Assembly (NCBI GenBank): GCA_964431205.1
Contig: CAYSIX010000038.1
Location: forward strand, 1 to 23,103
Length of the DNA: 23,103 bases
Origin: CAYSIX01 sp964431205
Lineage (GTDB): Bacteria; Planctomycetota; Phycisphaerae; Phycisphaerales; Phycisphaeraceae
Direction: 5' to 3'
Below the pieces are notes generated by a model that did not search any database, was not told where the DNA came from, and was given only the letters and a program-made list of their open reading frames with translations. The translations under genes were made by a program, and so were the position numbers. Position 1 is the first letter of the stretch; the number at the start of each line of letters is the position of its first letter. Positions 7,698-15,138 of the stretch are shown here, piece by piece.

Positions 7698-8525
7698 ATG
7701 ACGCACTCTCGTTTGCCGCGGCGAGCGTTCACGCTGATCGAACTGCTCGTGGTGATCTCGATCATCGCCCTGCTGATCGGCATCCTGCTGCCGTCGCTGG
7801 GCAAGGCGCGCGAAGCGGCGCGGGCGGTGAACTGCCTGAGCAACGTGCGTCAGATCGGCATCGCGCTGATGACCTACGCGGCAGAGAATGCCGACCATTA
7901 CATTCATTACAAGTATGACTGGGTCGGCCCCCCGTTCGAGGGCCGAAGGCCCAGCGAGTGGTGGTGGTCCTCGAAGATGGTCGCCTCGGGCTACATGCCC
8001 GGCGTCGAGACGTTCACCTGCCCCACGTTCGAGCCGACGGACCTGAGCTACCTGGAGGCGAACGTCAACACGCCCGAGGACATGACCGACCCGCGTTGGC
8101 ACCGCATTCACTACGGGATGAACAACATCTTTATCGGCTCGATGCTGAGCAACCCCTCGTCCGGCTACATCCGGTCGCGGAGCGGCCGCGAAGAGGCGAA
8201 CATGACGCCCACCACCGACCAGATCAAGAGCCCCAGCGCCACGATCGCCTTCGCCGACGCCAAGAACTTCGCTGAGGAATGGCGCAGTCGCAACCGGGTG
8301 GTCCGAGGCGTGGACTACCTCTTCCCGTCGTACGACCCGCCGGTGTGGAACTTCGGCGGGCCCGACGCGCGGCACAACAACTCGGTCAACGTCACCTGGG
8401 CCGACGGGCACGGCACGGCCGTCGCCGTCACCGCCAAGGGGCAAGTCGGCGAGCCGAACCCCTTCGGGCCCGACGCCCTGACCGACTGGGCCCTCGATCC
8501 GGACAACAAGTGGGACCGCGAGTGA
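7698..8525 (+). CDS. Prepilin-type N-terminal methylation domain / H-X9-DG protein (DUF1559-like)
   Basis: Encodes 275 residues. The ATG at 7698 is preceded by GGGGAG (7685-7690) and places the prepilin signal at the N-terminus; upstream in-frame starts would bury it. The leader MTHSRLPRRA is followed by FTLIELLVVISIIALLIG, with Glu at +5 of the mature protein and a single hydrophobic helix. The residue before the predicted cleavage is Ala10 rather than the usual Gly. The globular part ends with His226, nine residues, then Asp236-Gly237 (HNNSVNVTWADG), the H-X9-DG motif of a protein family greatly expanded in planctomycetes. Export would be by a prepilin peptidase and a type II/IV pilus-like machine, none of which is encoded in this window. 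The specific function of these pseudopilins is not established. Terminator follows at 8571-8595. Confidence 0.9.
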   Translation: MTHSRLPRRAFTLIELLVVISIIALLIGILLPSLGKAREAARAVNCLSNVRQIGIALMTYAAENADHYIHYKYDWVGPPFEGRRPSEWWWSSKMVASGYMPGVETFTCPTFEPTDLSYLEANVNTPEDMTDPRWHRIHYGMNNIFIGSMLSNPSSGYIRSRSGREEANMTPTTDQIKSPSATIAFADAKNFAEEWRSRNRVVRGVDYLFPSYDPPVWNFGGPDARHNNSVNVTWADGHGTAVAVTAKGQVGEPNPFGPDALTDWALDPDNKWDRE

Positions 8526-8570
8526 TCCGCCGCGCCGATGCGGCCCGATCGATGCACCGCTCAACCTCCG

Positions 8571-8595
8571 CCCCACGCGCCCGCGTGGGGTTTTT
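8571..8595 (+). terminator. Rho-independent terminator after the prepilin-like gene
   Basis: CCCCACGC (8571-8578) pairs with GCGTGGGG (8583-8590) across a four-base loop, followed directly by TTTTT (8591-8595). It lies 45 bases after the stop of the prepilin-like gene and separates it from spmA. Confidence 0.85.
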
Positions 8596-8668
8596 GTATG
8601 GTGGTGCCGATGCGTAGGCGACACTGACCGCTTGTCTTTGCGACTCATCGACGACCAGGGGATCCGCG

Positions 8669-9727
8669 ATGATGAACTACATCTGGGCCGGGCTGCTGAT
8701 CGGGGCGCTGGGCTTTGCGTTGTACCGTGACGGGGGTGATCTGGCCTCGGACACGTACCGCAACGGCGAGCCGGTGCCGGCGGTGATCGAGGCGGCGGGG
8801 TCGGGGCCCGAGGCGACGGCGGCGGACGACGCGGACGAAGAGGTGCGGCTGCCTGTGCGGGTCCGCCTGAGCGCGTCGGCGCTCGCCGAGCACTTCGGCG
8901 TCGACCCGCCGCCGAACGCCGCCCTGCCCGACGCCTACGAGGCCCGGCTGGTCGAGACCGACGGCCGCACGGAGCTTCGGTTCGACCCGTCGGCGACGTT
9001 TCCCGAGCCGCTGGCGACGATCGCCGAGCAGAACCGCCTCGACAGCGGGCAGGTGATGGCGCGGGTGGAGGTCAGTGCCGAGGCGCTGCGTCGCGGCGAG
9101 CCGGTGTCGGTGGGTCTGCGGTTCGAGGCGGTGCGGTTCCGGGCGTTGCAGAACATGATGGAGGCGGCGTTCGACCGCGCCGAGTGGGCGGCGCAGTACG
9201 CGATCGGGCTGACGGGCCTGCTGGCGTTGTGGCTGGGGCTGATGAAGATCGCCGAGGACGCGCGGCTGATCGACGTGTTCGTGCGGCTGGTGCGCCCGGT
9301 GCTCGGTCGGCTGTTTCCGGAGGTGCCCCGGGATCACCCGGCGTTGGGGATGATCGCGTTGAATCTGGCGGCGAACATGCTGGGCCTGGGCAACGCGGCC
9401 ACGCCGCTGGGCCTCAAGGCGATGGAAGAACTGCAGAAGCTCAACCCGACCGAGGACACGGCCACGAACTCGATGTGCATGCTGCTGGCGATGAACACCG
9501 CCAGCGTGACGCTCATGCCGCCGGCGACGCTGATCGCGATCCTCGGCCTGGCCGCGTTCGACATCTTCATCCCGATCCTGATCGTCACGGGCCTGTCGCT
9601 GATCGTGGCCATCTTCGCGGCCCGGACGCTGCAGCGCCTGCCCGTGTTCGTCCGCAGCGATCCCGGCCCGAAGCGCGAGCCGTCCCGCGAAGCCTCGTCC
9701 GAACCCACGGAAGGGGGTGCGTCATGA
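8669..9727 (+). CDS. spmA: SpmA-like nucleoside-recognition (Gate) domain membrane protein with N-terminal insertion
   Basis: Encodes 352 residues; ATG at 8669 with AGGGGA (8657-8662) six bases upstream (a second ATG follows immediately). The first membrane helix (about 4-19, YIWAGLLIGALGFALY) is followed by a hydrophilic region, roughly residues 24-160, which is absent from the ~200-residue Bacillus SpmA. The canonical SpmA sequence then resumes with LLALWLGLMKIAEDA (184-198), the signature NLAANMLGLGNAATPLGLKAM (232-252) and further hydrophobic helices to about residue 318. The tail is charged. In Bacillus, SpmA with SpmB is needed for spore core dehydration; in non-sporulating bacteria the role is unknown. 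The stop overlaps the spmB start as ATGA, indicating translational coupling. The insertion probably folds outside the membrane, but its side is not determined. Confidence 0.87.
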   Translation: MMNYIWAGLLIGALGFALYRDGGDLASDTYRNGEPVPAVIEAAGSGPEATAADDADEEVRLPVRVRLSASALAEHFGVDPPPNAALPDAYEARLVETDGRTELRFDPSATFPEPLATIAEQNRLDSGQVMARVEVSAEALRRGEPVSVGLRFEAVRFRALQNMMEAAFDRAEWAAQYAIGLTGLLALWLGLMKIAEDARLIDVFVRLVRPVLGRLFPEVPRDHPALGMIALNLAANMLGLGNAATPLGLKAMEELQKLNPTEDTATNSMCMLLAMNTASVTLMPPATLIAILGLAAFDIFIPILIVTGLSLIVAIFAARTLQRLPVFVRSDPGPKREPSREASSEPTEGGAS

Positions 9728-10263
9728 ACCTGGTCGAATGGCTGCGTCTGATCTCGGCGTTTCTCGTGCCCGCCATGGTCGTGGGCATCCCGGTGTACGG
9801 CCTGTTCAAGCGGGTGCCGGTGTACGAGTCGTTCGTCACCGGCGCGCGCGAGGGCTTCCAGATCGCCGTGCTCATTATCCCGTACCTGGTGGCGATCCTG
9901 TTCGCGATCGAGATGTTCAAGGCCTCGGGCGCGATGGAGACGCTGCAGGAGTGGTTGCGGCCCGTGCTGGGGTGGTTGGGGTTCCCGCCGGAGGTGCTGC
10001 CCATGGCGATCATCCGCCCGCTGACCGGCGGGGGCTCGACGGGCCTGCTGGCGGACATGGCCGAGACGTACGGCCCGAACTCGCTGGTCACCCGCATGGC
10101 CTCGGTGATGTTCGGCTCGACCGAGACGACGTTCTACGTCGTCGCCGTCTACTTCGGCGCGGTGAACGTCCGCAAGACCCGCCACGCCGTGCCCGCCGGC
10201 CTCATCGCCGACATCACCGCGATCTTCCTGGCCGTGTACGTCATCCGCCTGCTCTTTGGATAA
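9724..10263 (+). CDS. spmB: SpmB-like membrane protein
   Basis: Encodes 179 residues starting at ATG 9724, which overlaps the spmA stop (ATGA); the open frame extends upstream inside spmA, but only this start matches the family's N-terminus. GGAAGGGGG just upstream, inside spmA, can serve as the ribosome site. Hydrophobic segments lie at about 8-27, 46-64, 86-100 and 155-177. Family signatures are RPLTGGGSTG (98-107) and GSTETTFYV (131-139), characteristic of SpmB. It is assumed to act together with SpmA as an inner-membrane pair with a Gate-type nucleoside-recognition fold. Length matches Bacillus SpmB (about 178). The following gene, a DD-peptidase, starts 77 bases downstream on the same strand. 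Confidence 0.9.
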   Translation: MNLVEWLRLISAFLVPAMVVGIPVYGLFKRVPVYESFVTGAREGFQIAVLIIPYLVAILFAIEMFKASGAMETLQEWLRPVLGWLGFPPEVLPMAIIRPLTGGGSTGLLADMAETYGPNSLVTRMASVMFGSTETTFYVVAVYFGAVNVRKTRHAVPAGLIADITAIFLAVYVIRLLFG

Positions 10264-10340
10264 TCCCATTGATCCGGCGGTCGCGTGAGCCGCCGCGTCG
10301 AACACACCACAAGCCCCGCTGTCCCCGGAGACCGGCCCGC

Positions 10341-11834
10341 ATGAAACGAAATCCCCTTTGCCTGCTCGCGATCGCGATGCTGTTCGTCTCGGCCTGCACC
10401 ACGCCCGCCCGCGTCGACCGTCAGGCCGCGCTCGCCGAACGACTCGACACGATCCTGCACCGCCTCGACGACACGGGCGCGATCGTCTCGGCGCGGGTGC
10501 TCGAGCTGCCCAGCGGACGCGAGCTGTACGCGACCTCGAACGTCGACCACCCGTTCAAGCCGGCGAGCAACATGAAGCTGGTCATCAGCGCCGCGGGGCT
10601 GGACCACTTCGGGTCGGACCACGCGTTCAAGACGTACCTGGCGATGGACGGGGACGACCTGTGGCTGATCGGCACGGGCGATCCGGCGACGGGCGATCCC
10701 GTGCTGGCCGAGGGGCGCGGCGGCACGACGGTCACGATGCTGGACGAGTGGGCCGACGCGCTGGAGGCTCGCGGCGTGGACGCGATCGCCGGCGACCTGG
10801 TCGTGTACGAGGGCCCCTTCGAGCCGCACCGGGTTCATCCGTCCTGGTGGCCGAGCGATCTGCTGCAGTGGTACGGCGTGGAGGTCGCGGGGCTGAACTT
10901 CAACGACAACTGCGTGGACATCACGGTGTCGCCGACCGAGCCGGGCGAGCCGGCGGCGTACGAGGTCATGCCGCCGATCGCCAACGTCACGGTGGTCAAC
11001 GACACGAAGACGGCTGCGGCCGACGAGCACGACGTGCGGCTGGCCAAGAAGGCCGGCGGGAACGTGTACGTGATCAGCGGGACGGTCGGCCGGCGCCAGG
11101 CGCTGCAGAGCAAGCCGGCGAACGACCCGCCGCGCTTCTTCGCCGACGCGCTGCGCACCCACCTGGCCTCGCGGGGGATCGAGGTTCGAGGCGACATCGT
11201 GATCAGCGACGAGCCCCTGGGCGATTCGCCGATCCCGCCGAGCGACAAGGTCGTCGCCGTGCACGAGTCACCGATGGCCGACGTGCTGGCGCGGATCAAC
11301 AAGCCGAGCATGAACCTCTTCGCCGACGCGTTGTGCAAGGTGACGGGGCAGGCTTTCGTCGAGGCGCGGGGCAACGAGCCGTACGCCTCCTGGCTGAACG
11401 GGTCGCGCGCGATCCACGCGTTCCTCGACGAGGCGGGGATCGAGCACTACGACCTGATCGTCGCGGACGGCTCGGGATTGAGCCACAACAACCGGGTGAC
11501 GATCCGACTGATCAGCGACCTGCTGCTGCACATGCATGGGCACGAGGAGTCGGAGGCGTTCAAGGCGAGCCTGGCGGTCGGGGGCGTGGAGGGGACGATC
11601 CGTCGTCGGTTCACGGAGCTGCCCGGCCGCGTGCGAGCCAAGACGGGCACGATCTCGGGCGTGCGGGCGCTGTCGGGCTACGCGCAGGCGGACGACGGCC
11701 GCGAGTACATCTTCTCGATCATCTACAACAGGATCCCCGGGTCGCCGGCGCCGTACACCGCGCTTCAGGACGAGGCGGTGCGGACGATCATTCATGGTCC
11801 GGACTGGCGTCCCGAGGCCGAGCCGGGTTCCTGA
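10341..11834 (+). CDS. dacB: D-alanyl-D-alanine carboxypeptidase/endopeptidase, PBP4 (DacB, S13) family lipoprotein
   Basis: Encodes 497 residues from ATG 10341 (CGGAG about ten bases upstream). Begins with a lipoprotein signal, KRNPLCLLAIAMLFVSAC, predicted to be acylated at Cys19. The catalytic motifs of peptidase family S13 are all present: S76-N-M-K79 (SxxK), S323-M-N325 (SxN, in KPSMNLFADAL), DGSGLS (376-381) and K434-T-G436 (AKTGT). The roughly 245-residue spacing between SxxK and SxN fits PBP4-type enzymes with their inserted domains. The expected role is to remove terminal D-Ala and cut D-Ala-mDAP cross-links in peptidoglycan, here at a membrane surface facing the periplasm. It follows spmAB by 77 bases and may belong to the same transcript. 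Length and motifs suggest an active enzyme. Confidence 0.92.
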   Translation: MKRNPLCLLAIAMLFVSACTTPARVDRQAALAERLDTILHRLDDTGAIVSARVLELPSGRELYATSNVDHPFKPASNMKLVISAAGLDHFGSDHAFKTYLAMDGDDLWLIGTGDPATGDPVLAEGRGGTTVTMLDEWADALEARGVDAIAGDLVVYEGPFEPHRVHPSWWPSDLLQWYGVEVAGLNFNDNCVDITVSPTEPGEPAAYEVMPPIANVTVVNDTKTAAADEHDVRLAKKAGGNVYVISGTVGRRQALQSKPANDPPRFFADALRTHLASRGIEVRGDIVISDEPLGDSPIPPSDKVVAVHESPMADVLARINKPSMNLFADALCKVTGQAFVEARGNEPYASWLNGSRAIHAFLDEAGIEHYDLIVADGSGLSHNNRVTIRLISDLLLHMHGHEESEAFKASLAVGGVEGTIRRRFTELPGRVRAKTGTISGVRALSGYAQADDGREYIFSIIYNRIPGSPAPYTALQDEAVRTIIHGPDWRPEAEPGS

Positions 11835-11924
11835 CACGTCGGGAATGTTCAACCCGGTCGGCCCCACTTCCCGCACTGCCGGCACGCCTCGACGACCGCC
11901 ACACGCGACGACCCCCTCGACACC

Positions 11925-11942
11925 CGGGCGCGATCGCGCCCG
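11925..11942. repeat. 18-bp perfect palindrome in the dacB-entericidin intergenic region
   Basis: The segment CGGGCGCGATCGCGCCCG equals its own reverse complement. It lies about 90 bases after the dacB stop. With a four-base loop it could form a strong RNA hairpin, but no T-run follows, so it may be a terminator-like stem or a protein-binding site. The rest of 11835-12102 shows no gene. Confidence 0.6.
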
Positions 11943-12090
11943 TGGCGGAGGCGGCCGACGTGATCGCGCATCACTTGGGCCGTCCGGTTACTTGACTCGC
12001 TTGTCATAACATGCGTAGTGTTCTTTTGACTGGGGCCAGGGGATGCCTCTCTCGCTGAATCCGTCCATTCAAGACGCGTTGATATTCCGA

Positions 12091-12098
12091 AAGGAGGT
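12091..12098 (+). promoter_or_regulatory. Strong Shine-Dalgarno for the entericidin-like gene
   Basis: AAGGAGGT, fully complementary to the usual 16S 3' end, four bases before ATG 12103. It decides the start of this short gene over the upstream in-frame ATG at 12043, and is the strongest ribosome site seen in the window. Confidence 0.8.
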
Positions 12099-12102
12099 AC
12101 GG

Positions 12103-12243
12103 ATGGTTTGGTTGACACGAATGCTTTGTCTATTGGCGGCGATGGCGTTGACCCCGGCGCTGACGGGGTGCAACACGATGGAGGGTGCCGGCGAAGATAT
12201 CGAGGAGGCCGGTGACGCAGTCGAGGACGCGACAGACGCTTAG
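12103..12243 (+). CDS. Entericidin-like small lipoprotein
   Basis: Encodes 46 residues. An N-terminal signal (VWLTRMLCLLAAMALTPALTGC) ends in a lipobox with Cys23. The mature part is only about 24 residues, NTMEGAGEDIEEAGDAVEDA, matching the entericidin EcnA/EcnB family signature 'CNTxxGxGxDIxxxGxxxxxxA'. In Enterobacteria EcnA/EcnB form an antidote/bacteriolysis pair under stationary-phase control; most single-copy homologues are uncharacterised stress-related lipoproteins. The mature peptide here is unusually acidic. The ATG at 12103 is set by a perfect Shine-Dalgarno. No second entericidin is seen; the next gene is a DUF1328 peptide, another small stress-type membrane protein. Confidence 0.82.
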   Translation: MVWLTRMLCLLAAMALTPALTGCNTMEGAGEDIEEAGDAVEDATDA

Positions 12244-12395
12244 GACCGCCTCGGGCCCGAGTACAGGATGGGCGTTGCATCCGACGACACGACGTGATCG
12301 AGGGTTCCATGAGGATTCGACGACGCGCTATGGGGCGCGCGACTTGAGATCGACAGAGACAGAGTGGGGATGTTACGAGAAAGAAAGGGTTTCAC

Positions 12396-12572
12396 ATGTT
12401 GGGATGGGCACTGACATTTCTGGTCGTGGCGTTGATCGCCGGTGCGTTGGGGCTGACGGGGGTGGCCGGAGCGGCGGCGAACATCGCGTGGATCATCTTC
12501 GTCGTTTTTGTGGTGCTGTTTCTGATCGCGCTGGTGGCCAACGTGATGCGGGGCAAGGCGCCGCGGCCGTAG
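12396..12572 (+). CDS. DUF1328/UPF0391 (YtjA-like) small membrane protein
   Basis: Encodes 58 residues. ATG 12396 follows AAAGGG (12384-12389) by six bases. The sequence opens MLGWALTFLVVALIAGALG, has a short GLTGVAGAAANIAW linker, then a second helix IIFVVFVVLFLIALVANV and a basic tail (MRGKAPRP). This order, the Gly-rich turn and the length match E. coli YtjA and the DUF1328 family, two-helix inner-membrane peptides of unknown function often induced under stress. It is 152 bases after the entericidin-like gene on the same strand, and convergent with ppk1. The gene is too short for many default gene-calling cut-offs. Confidence 0.85.
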   Translation: MLGWALTFLVVALIAGALGLTGVAGAAANIAWIIFVVFVVLFLIALVANVMRGKAPRP

Positions 12573-12678
12573 CGCGGCATGACGGCGATTCGGCGCGAAG
12601 ACGGGCACGCCCGGAGTCGCGGAGGCGGGCAAGGCGTGAGCGGCCCGGCGGGGGCGGGGTTGCGCCTTGGCGGGCGCG

Positions 12679-14940
12679 TCAGCGGCGGAGGATGGGCTTG
12701 AACGTGGCGGGGCGCGGCTCGGCCAAGGCGCGGGCGGCCAGGGCCTCGGCGCGGGTCAGCTCCATCAAGCGCTGGTGGGTGCCCTTGGCCTGCTCGGGGT
12801 GTTCGGGGTCGGGGCGGCGCTGGACGTACGAGCCGTCGGGCTGCATCTCCCAGGCCTGACGCTGGTCGGTGAGCATGATGTCGAGGATCTGGCGGAGTCG
12901 CTTCTGGTGGGCGGCGTCCCAGATGGGGGCGATGCACTCGACGCGGGTGTTGAGGTTGCGGTACATCCAGTCGGCCGAGCCGATGTAGTACTCGGGCCTG
13001 CCGGCGTTGTGGAAGTAGAAGATGCGGCTGTGCTCGAGGAAGCGTCCGATGACCGAGAGGACGGAGATGTTGTCGCTGAGCCCGGGGACGCCGGGGCGGA
13101 GGCAGCAGAACCCGCGGACGATCAGGCGGATGCGGACGCCGGCGTCGCTGGCCTCGTAGAGCTTGCGGCAGATGCGCTTGTCCTCGAGGCTGTTCATCTT
13201 GGCGATGATGTGGGGCCGGTCGGGGTCGTCGGGCTCGCCGCCGCGCTGCCTCCAGGCCGCGGCGTGCTCGATCTCGCGGTCGATCATCTCGACGAACCGT
13301 CGGCGCATGTTGGTCGGGGCGATCAGCAGGTGGTCGAAGTCCTGCTTGATGCTGCGGCCGGTGAGGTAGTGGAACATCTCGACCAGGTCGCCGGTGAGCC
13401 GTCGGTCGCTGGTGAACAGGCCCAGGTCGGTGTAGAGCTGCGCGGTCTTGGAGTTGTAGTTGCCGGTGCCGATGTGGGCGTAGCAGCGGACGCCGTCGTG
13501 TTCCTGTCGCACGACCAGCGCGGTCTTGGTGTGGGTCTTGAGCCCGACGAGGCCGTACACGACGTGGATGCCGGACTTCTCGAGGACCTGGGCGAGCTGG
13601 ACGTTGCGTTCCTCGTCGAACCGGGCCTTGAGCTCGACGAGGCAGACGACCTGCTTGCCGGACTCGGCGGCGCGGATCAGCTCGGGGATGAACGGCGAGT
13701 CCTTGCTGGTGCGGTAGAGCGTGAGCTTGATGGCGATGACCTGGGGGTCGGCGGCGGCGGCGCGGATGAACCGCTCGACGCTGGCGCTGAACGACTCGTA
13801 GGGATGGTGCACGAGCACGTCGCCGTTGCGGATGATCTTGAACAGGTCGGCCTCGTCATCGGCGAGGCGTGCCGGCATCACCGGGGTCCACGGGGGGTAC
13901 TTCAGGTCCGGGCGGTTGACCGCGTGAACCCGCCACAGCTCGGTGTACTCCAGCTCCGCCGGCATCTGATACACGTCGTCGTCGGTCAGGCCCAGTTCCT
14001 GCTGGAGCAACTGGTTGATCGGCAGCGACGGGTCGGCGTCGACCTCCAGCCGGATCGCCCGCGCGAAGCGACGGTCGCGCAGCTCCTGCTCGATCAGCTC
14101 CAGCAGGTCCTCGGCGTCCTCCTCGTCCCGCTCGACGTCCGCGTTGCGCGTGACCCGGAACGGCTCGACCGCCACCACCTCCATCCCCTCGAACAGGTCG
14201 TCCAGGTTGTGCCGGATGATCTCCTGCAGGCTGAGGAACCGGTGCCCCTCGCCCGCCTCCGCCGTCTCCACCCGCACCCAGCCCGGCAGAACCCGCGGGA
14301 CCTTCACCCGCGCAAAGTGCAGGGACGCGACGCTCTCGGCCTCCTCGCTCAGCGCCATCTGCCCGTCCCCGCCCACCGTCTCGCTCTGCTCCTGCGGGTT
14401 CCGCAGCATCACCCCCAGCGACATGCTCAGGTTGCTGATGAACGGGAACGGGTGACCCGGGTCCACCGCCAGCGGCGTCAACACCGGGAACAGGTTCCGA
14501 CGGAAATAGTCCCGCGCCCAGCGACGCTCCGCCTCGCTCAACTGCGACCACGTCAGCAGGTGGATCCCCTCCCGCGCCAACGCCGGCTTGATCTCCTGCT
14601 CGAAGCAGTCCGCCTGCTCGCGCAGCATCGGCAGGACCTTGCTGCGGATCACCGCCAGTTGCTCCTGCGGCGTCAGGCCGTCCGGCGTCCGTGTCATGAC
14701 CCCCGCTTCGATCTGCCGCTTCAACCCCCCCACCCGCTTCTGGAAAAACTCGTCCAGGTTCGAGTTGAAGATCGCCAGGAACCCGACGCGCTCCAGCAGC
14801 GGCGTGCGCTCGTCCAGCGCCTCGTTCAGCACGCGACGGTTGAACTCCAGCCAGCTCGCCTCGCGGTTCAGGAACAGCTCGGGCGAGTCCGCCTGTTCAA
14901 GCGGAGAGGGTGAGGCCGAGCTGCGGATCGCTTGAGTCAT
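12679..14940 (-). CDS. ppk1: Polyphosphate kinase 1
   Basis: Encodes 753 residues from ATG 14940. Transfers the gamma phosphate of ATP to a growing polyphosphate chain, reversibly. The N-terminal domain begins LFLNREASWLEFNRRVL (22-38) with the family's NSNLDEFF (59-66). The two catalytic histidines of the phospholipase-D-like core are His470 (GLKTHTK) and His637 (RFLEHSRI), 167 residues apart, as in E. coli Ppk. Between them are YAHIGTGNYN (487-496), LYTDLGLFT and RGFCCLRPGVPGLSDNI. The C-terminus (LTDQRQAWEMQPDGSYVQR and a further tail of about 45 residues) is longer than in the E. coli enzyme (688). It is a full-length and probably active enzyme. The gene is separated by 198 bases from the envelope operon upstream on the same strand, so its own promoter is likely, but I could not identify one. 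No exopolyphosphatase or pho gene is adjacent. Confidence 0.96.
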   Translation of the reverse strand: MTQAIRSSASPSPLEQADSPELFLNREASWLEFNRRVLNEALDERTPLLERVGFLAIFNSNLDEFFQKRVGGLKRQIEAGVMTRTPDGLTPQEQLAVIRSKVLPMLREQADCFEQEIKPALAREGIHLLTWSQLSEAERRWARDYFRRNLFPVLTPLAVDPGHPFPFISNLSMSLGVMLRNPQEQSETVGGDGQMALSEEAESVASLHFARVKVPRVLPGWVRVETAEAGEGHRFLSLQEIIRHNLDDLFEGMEVVAVEPFRVTRNADVERDEEDAEDLLELIEQELRDRRFARAIRLEVDADPSLPINQLLQQELGLTDDDVYQMPAELEYTELWRVHAVNRPDLKYPPWTPVMPARLADDEADLFKIIRNGDVLVHHPYESFSASVERFIRAAAADPQVIAIKLTLYRTSKDSPFIPELIRAAESGKQVVCLVELKARFDEERNVQLAQVLEKSGIHVVYGLVGLKTHTKTALVVRQEHDGVRCYAHIGTGNYNSKTAQLYTDLGLFTSDRRLTGDLVEMFHYLTGRSIKQDFDHLLIAPTNMRRRFVEMIDREIEHAAAWRQRGGEPDDPDRPHIIAKMNSLEDKRICRKLYEASDAGVRIRLIVRGFCCLRPGVPGLSDNISVLSVIGRFLEHSRIFYFHNAGRPEYYIGSADWMYRNLNTRVECIAPIWDAAHQKRLRQILDIMLTDQRQAWEMQPDGSYVQRRPDPEHPEQAKGTHQRLMELTRAEALAARALAEPRPATFKPILRR

Positions 14941-15138
14941 TGTTCGTCCATCTCCCGCGTCTGACGGCGGGCGGCGCGGTGCGCCCGAGCCGCGACCGCC
15001 GACCGGCCGCGACCTATCCCGTGCCGGGCATCACCTACCCGACGGGGGCGGGCAACCGTGAAGTCTAGCGCCCCGGGTCGGCGCGCCAAAGACAATTTGC
15101 GCAACACCGCCCGCCCCCCGCCGGGGCCGCCCGTCGGA
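14941..15138. other. Intergenic region upstream of ppk1
   Basis: 198 bases between the end of the envelope operon and ppk1, both minus strand. Contains a perfect 8-bp palindrome TTGCGCAA (15097-15104) and G+C-rich potential stems near 15110-15130, but no terminator with a T-run and no convincing promoter. Confidence 0.4.

Noticed and set aside
10275..10295. Hairpin CGGCGG/CCGCCG between spmB and dacB as a terminator
   Set aside because: The stem is only six pairs with a nine-base loop and no T-run, so it is not enough to argue that dacB is a separate transcription unit.
11992..12021. Possible promoter TTGACT with TAGTGT 18 bases later, before the entericidin-like gene
   Set aside because: The -10 match is only 3 of 6, so it is not distinguishable from chance.
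12250..12261. 12-bp palindrome CTCGGGCCCGAG just after the entericidin-like stop as a terminator
   Set aside because: It has no room for a loop beyond four bases, leaves a four-pair stem, and no T-run follows.
12667..14913. Plus-strand open frame of 748 codons
   Set aside because: It is antisense to ppk1, which has both catalytic histidines and full family length. The plus frame has no domain and no ribosome site.
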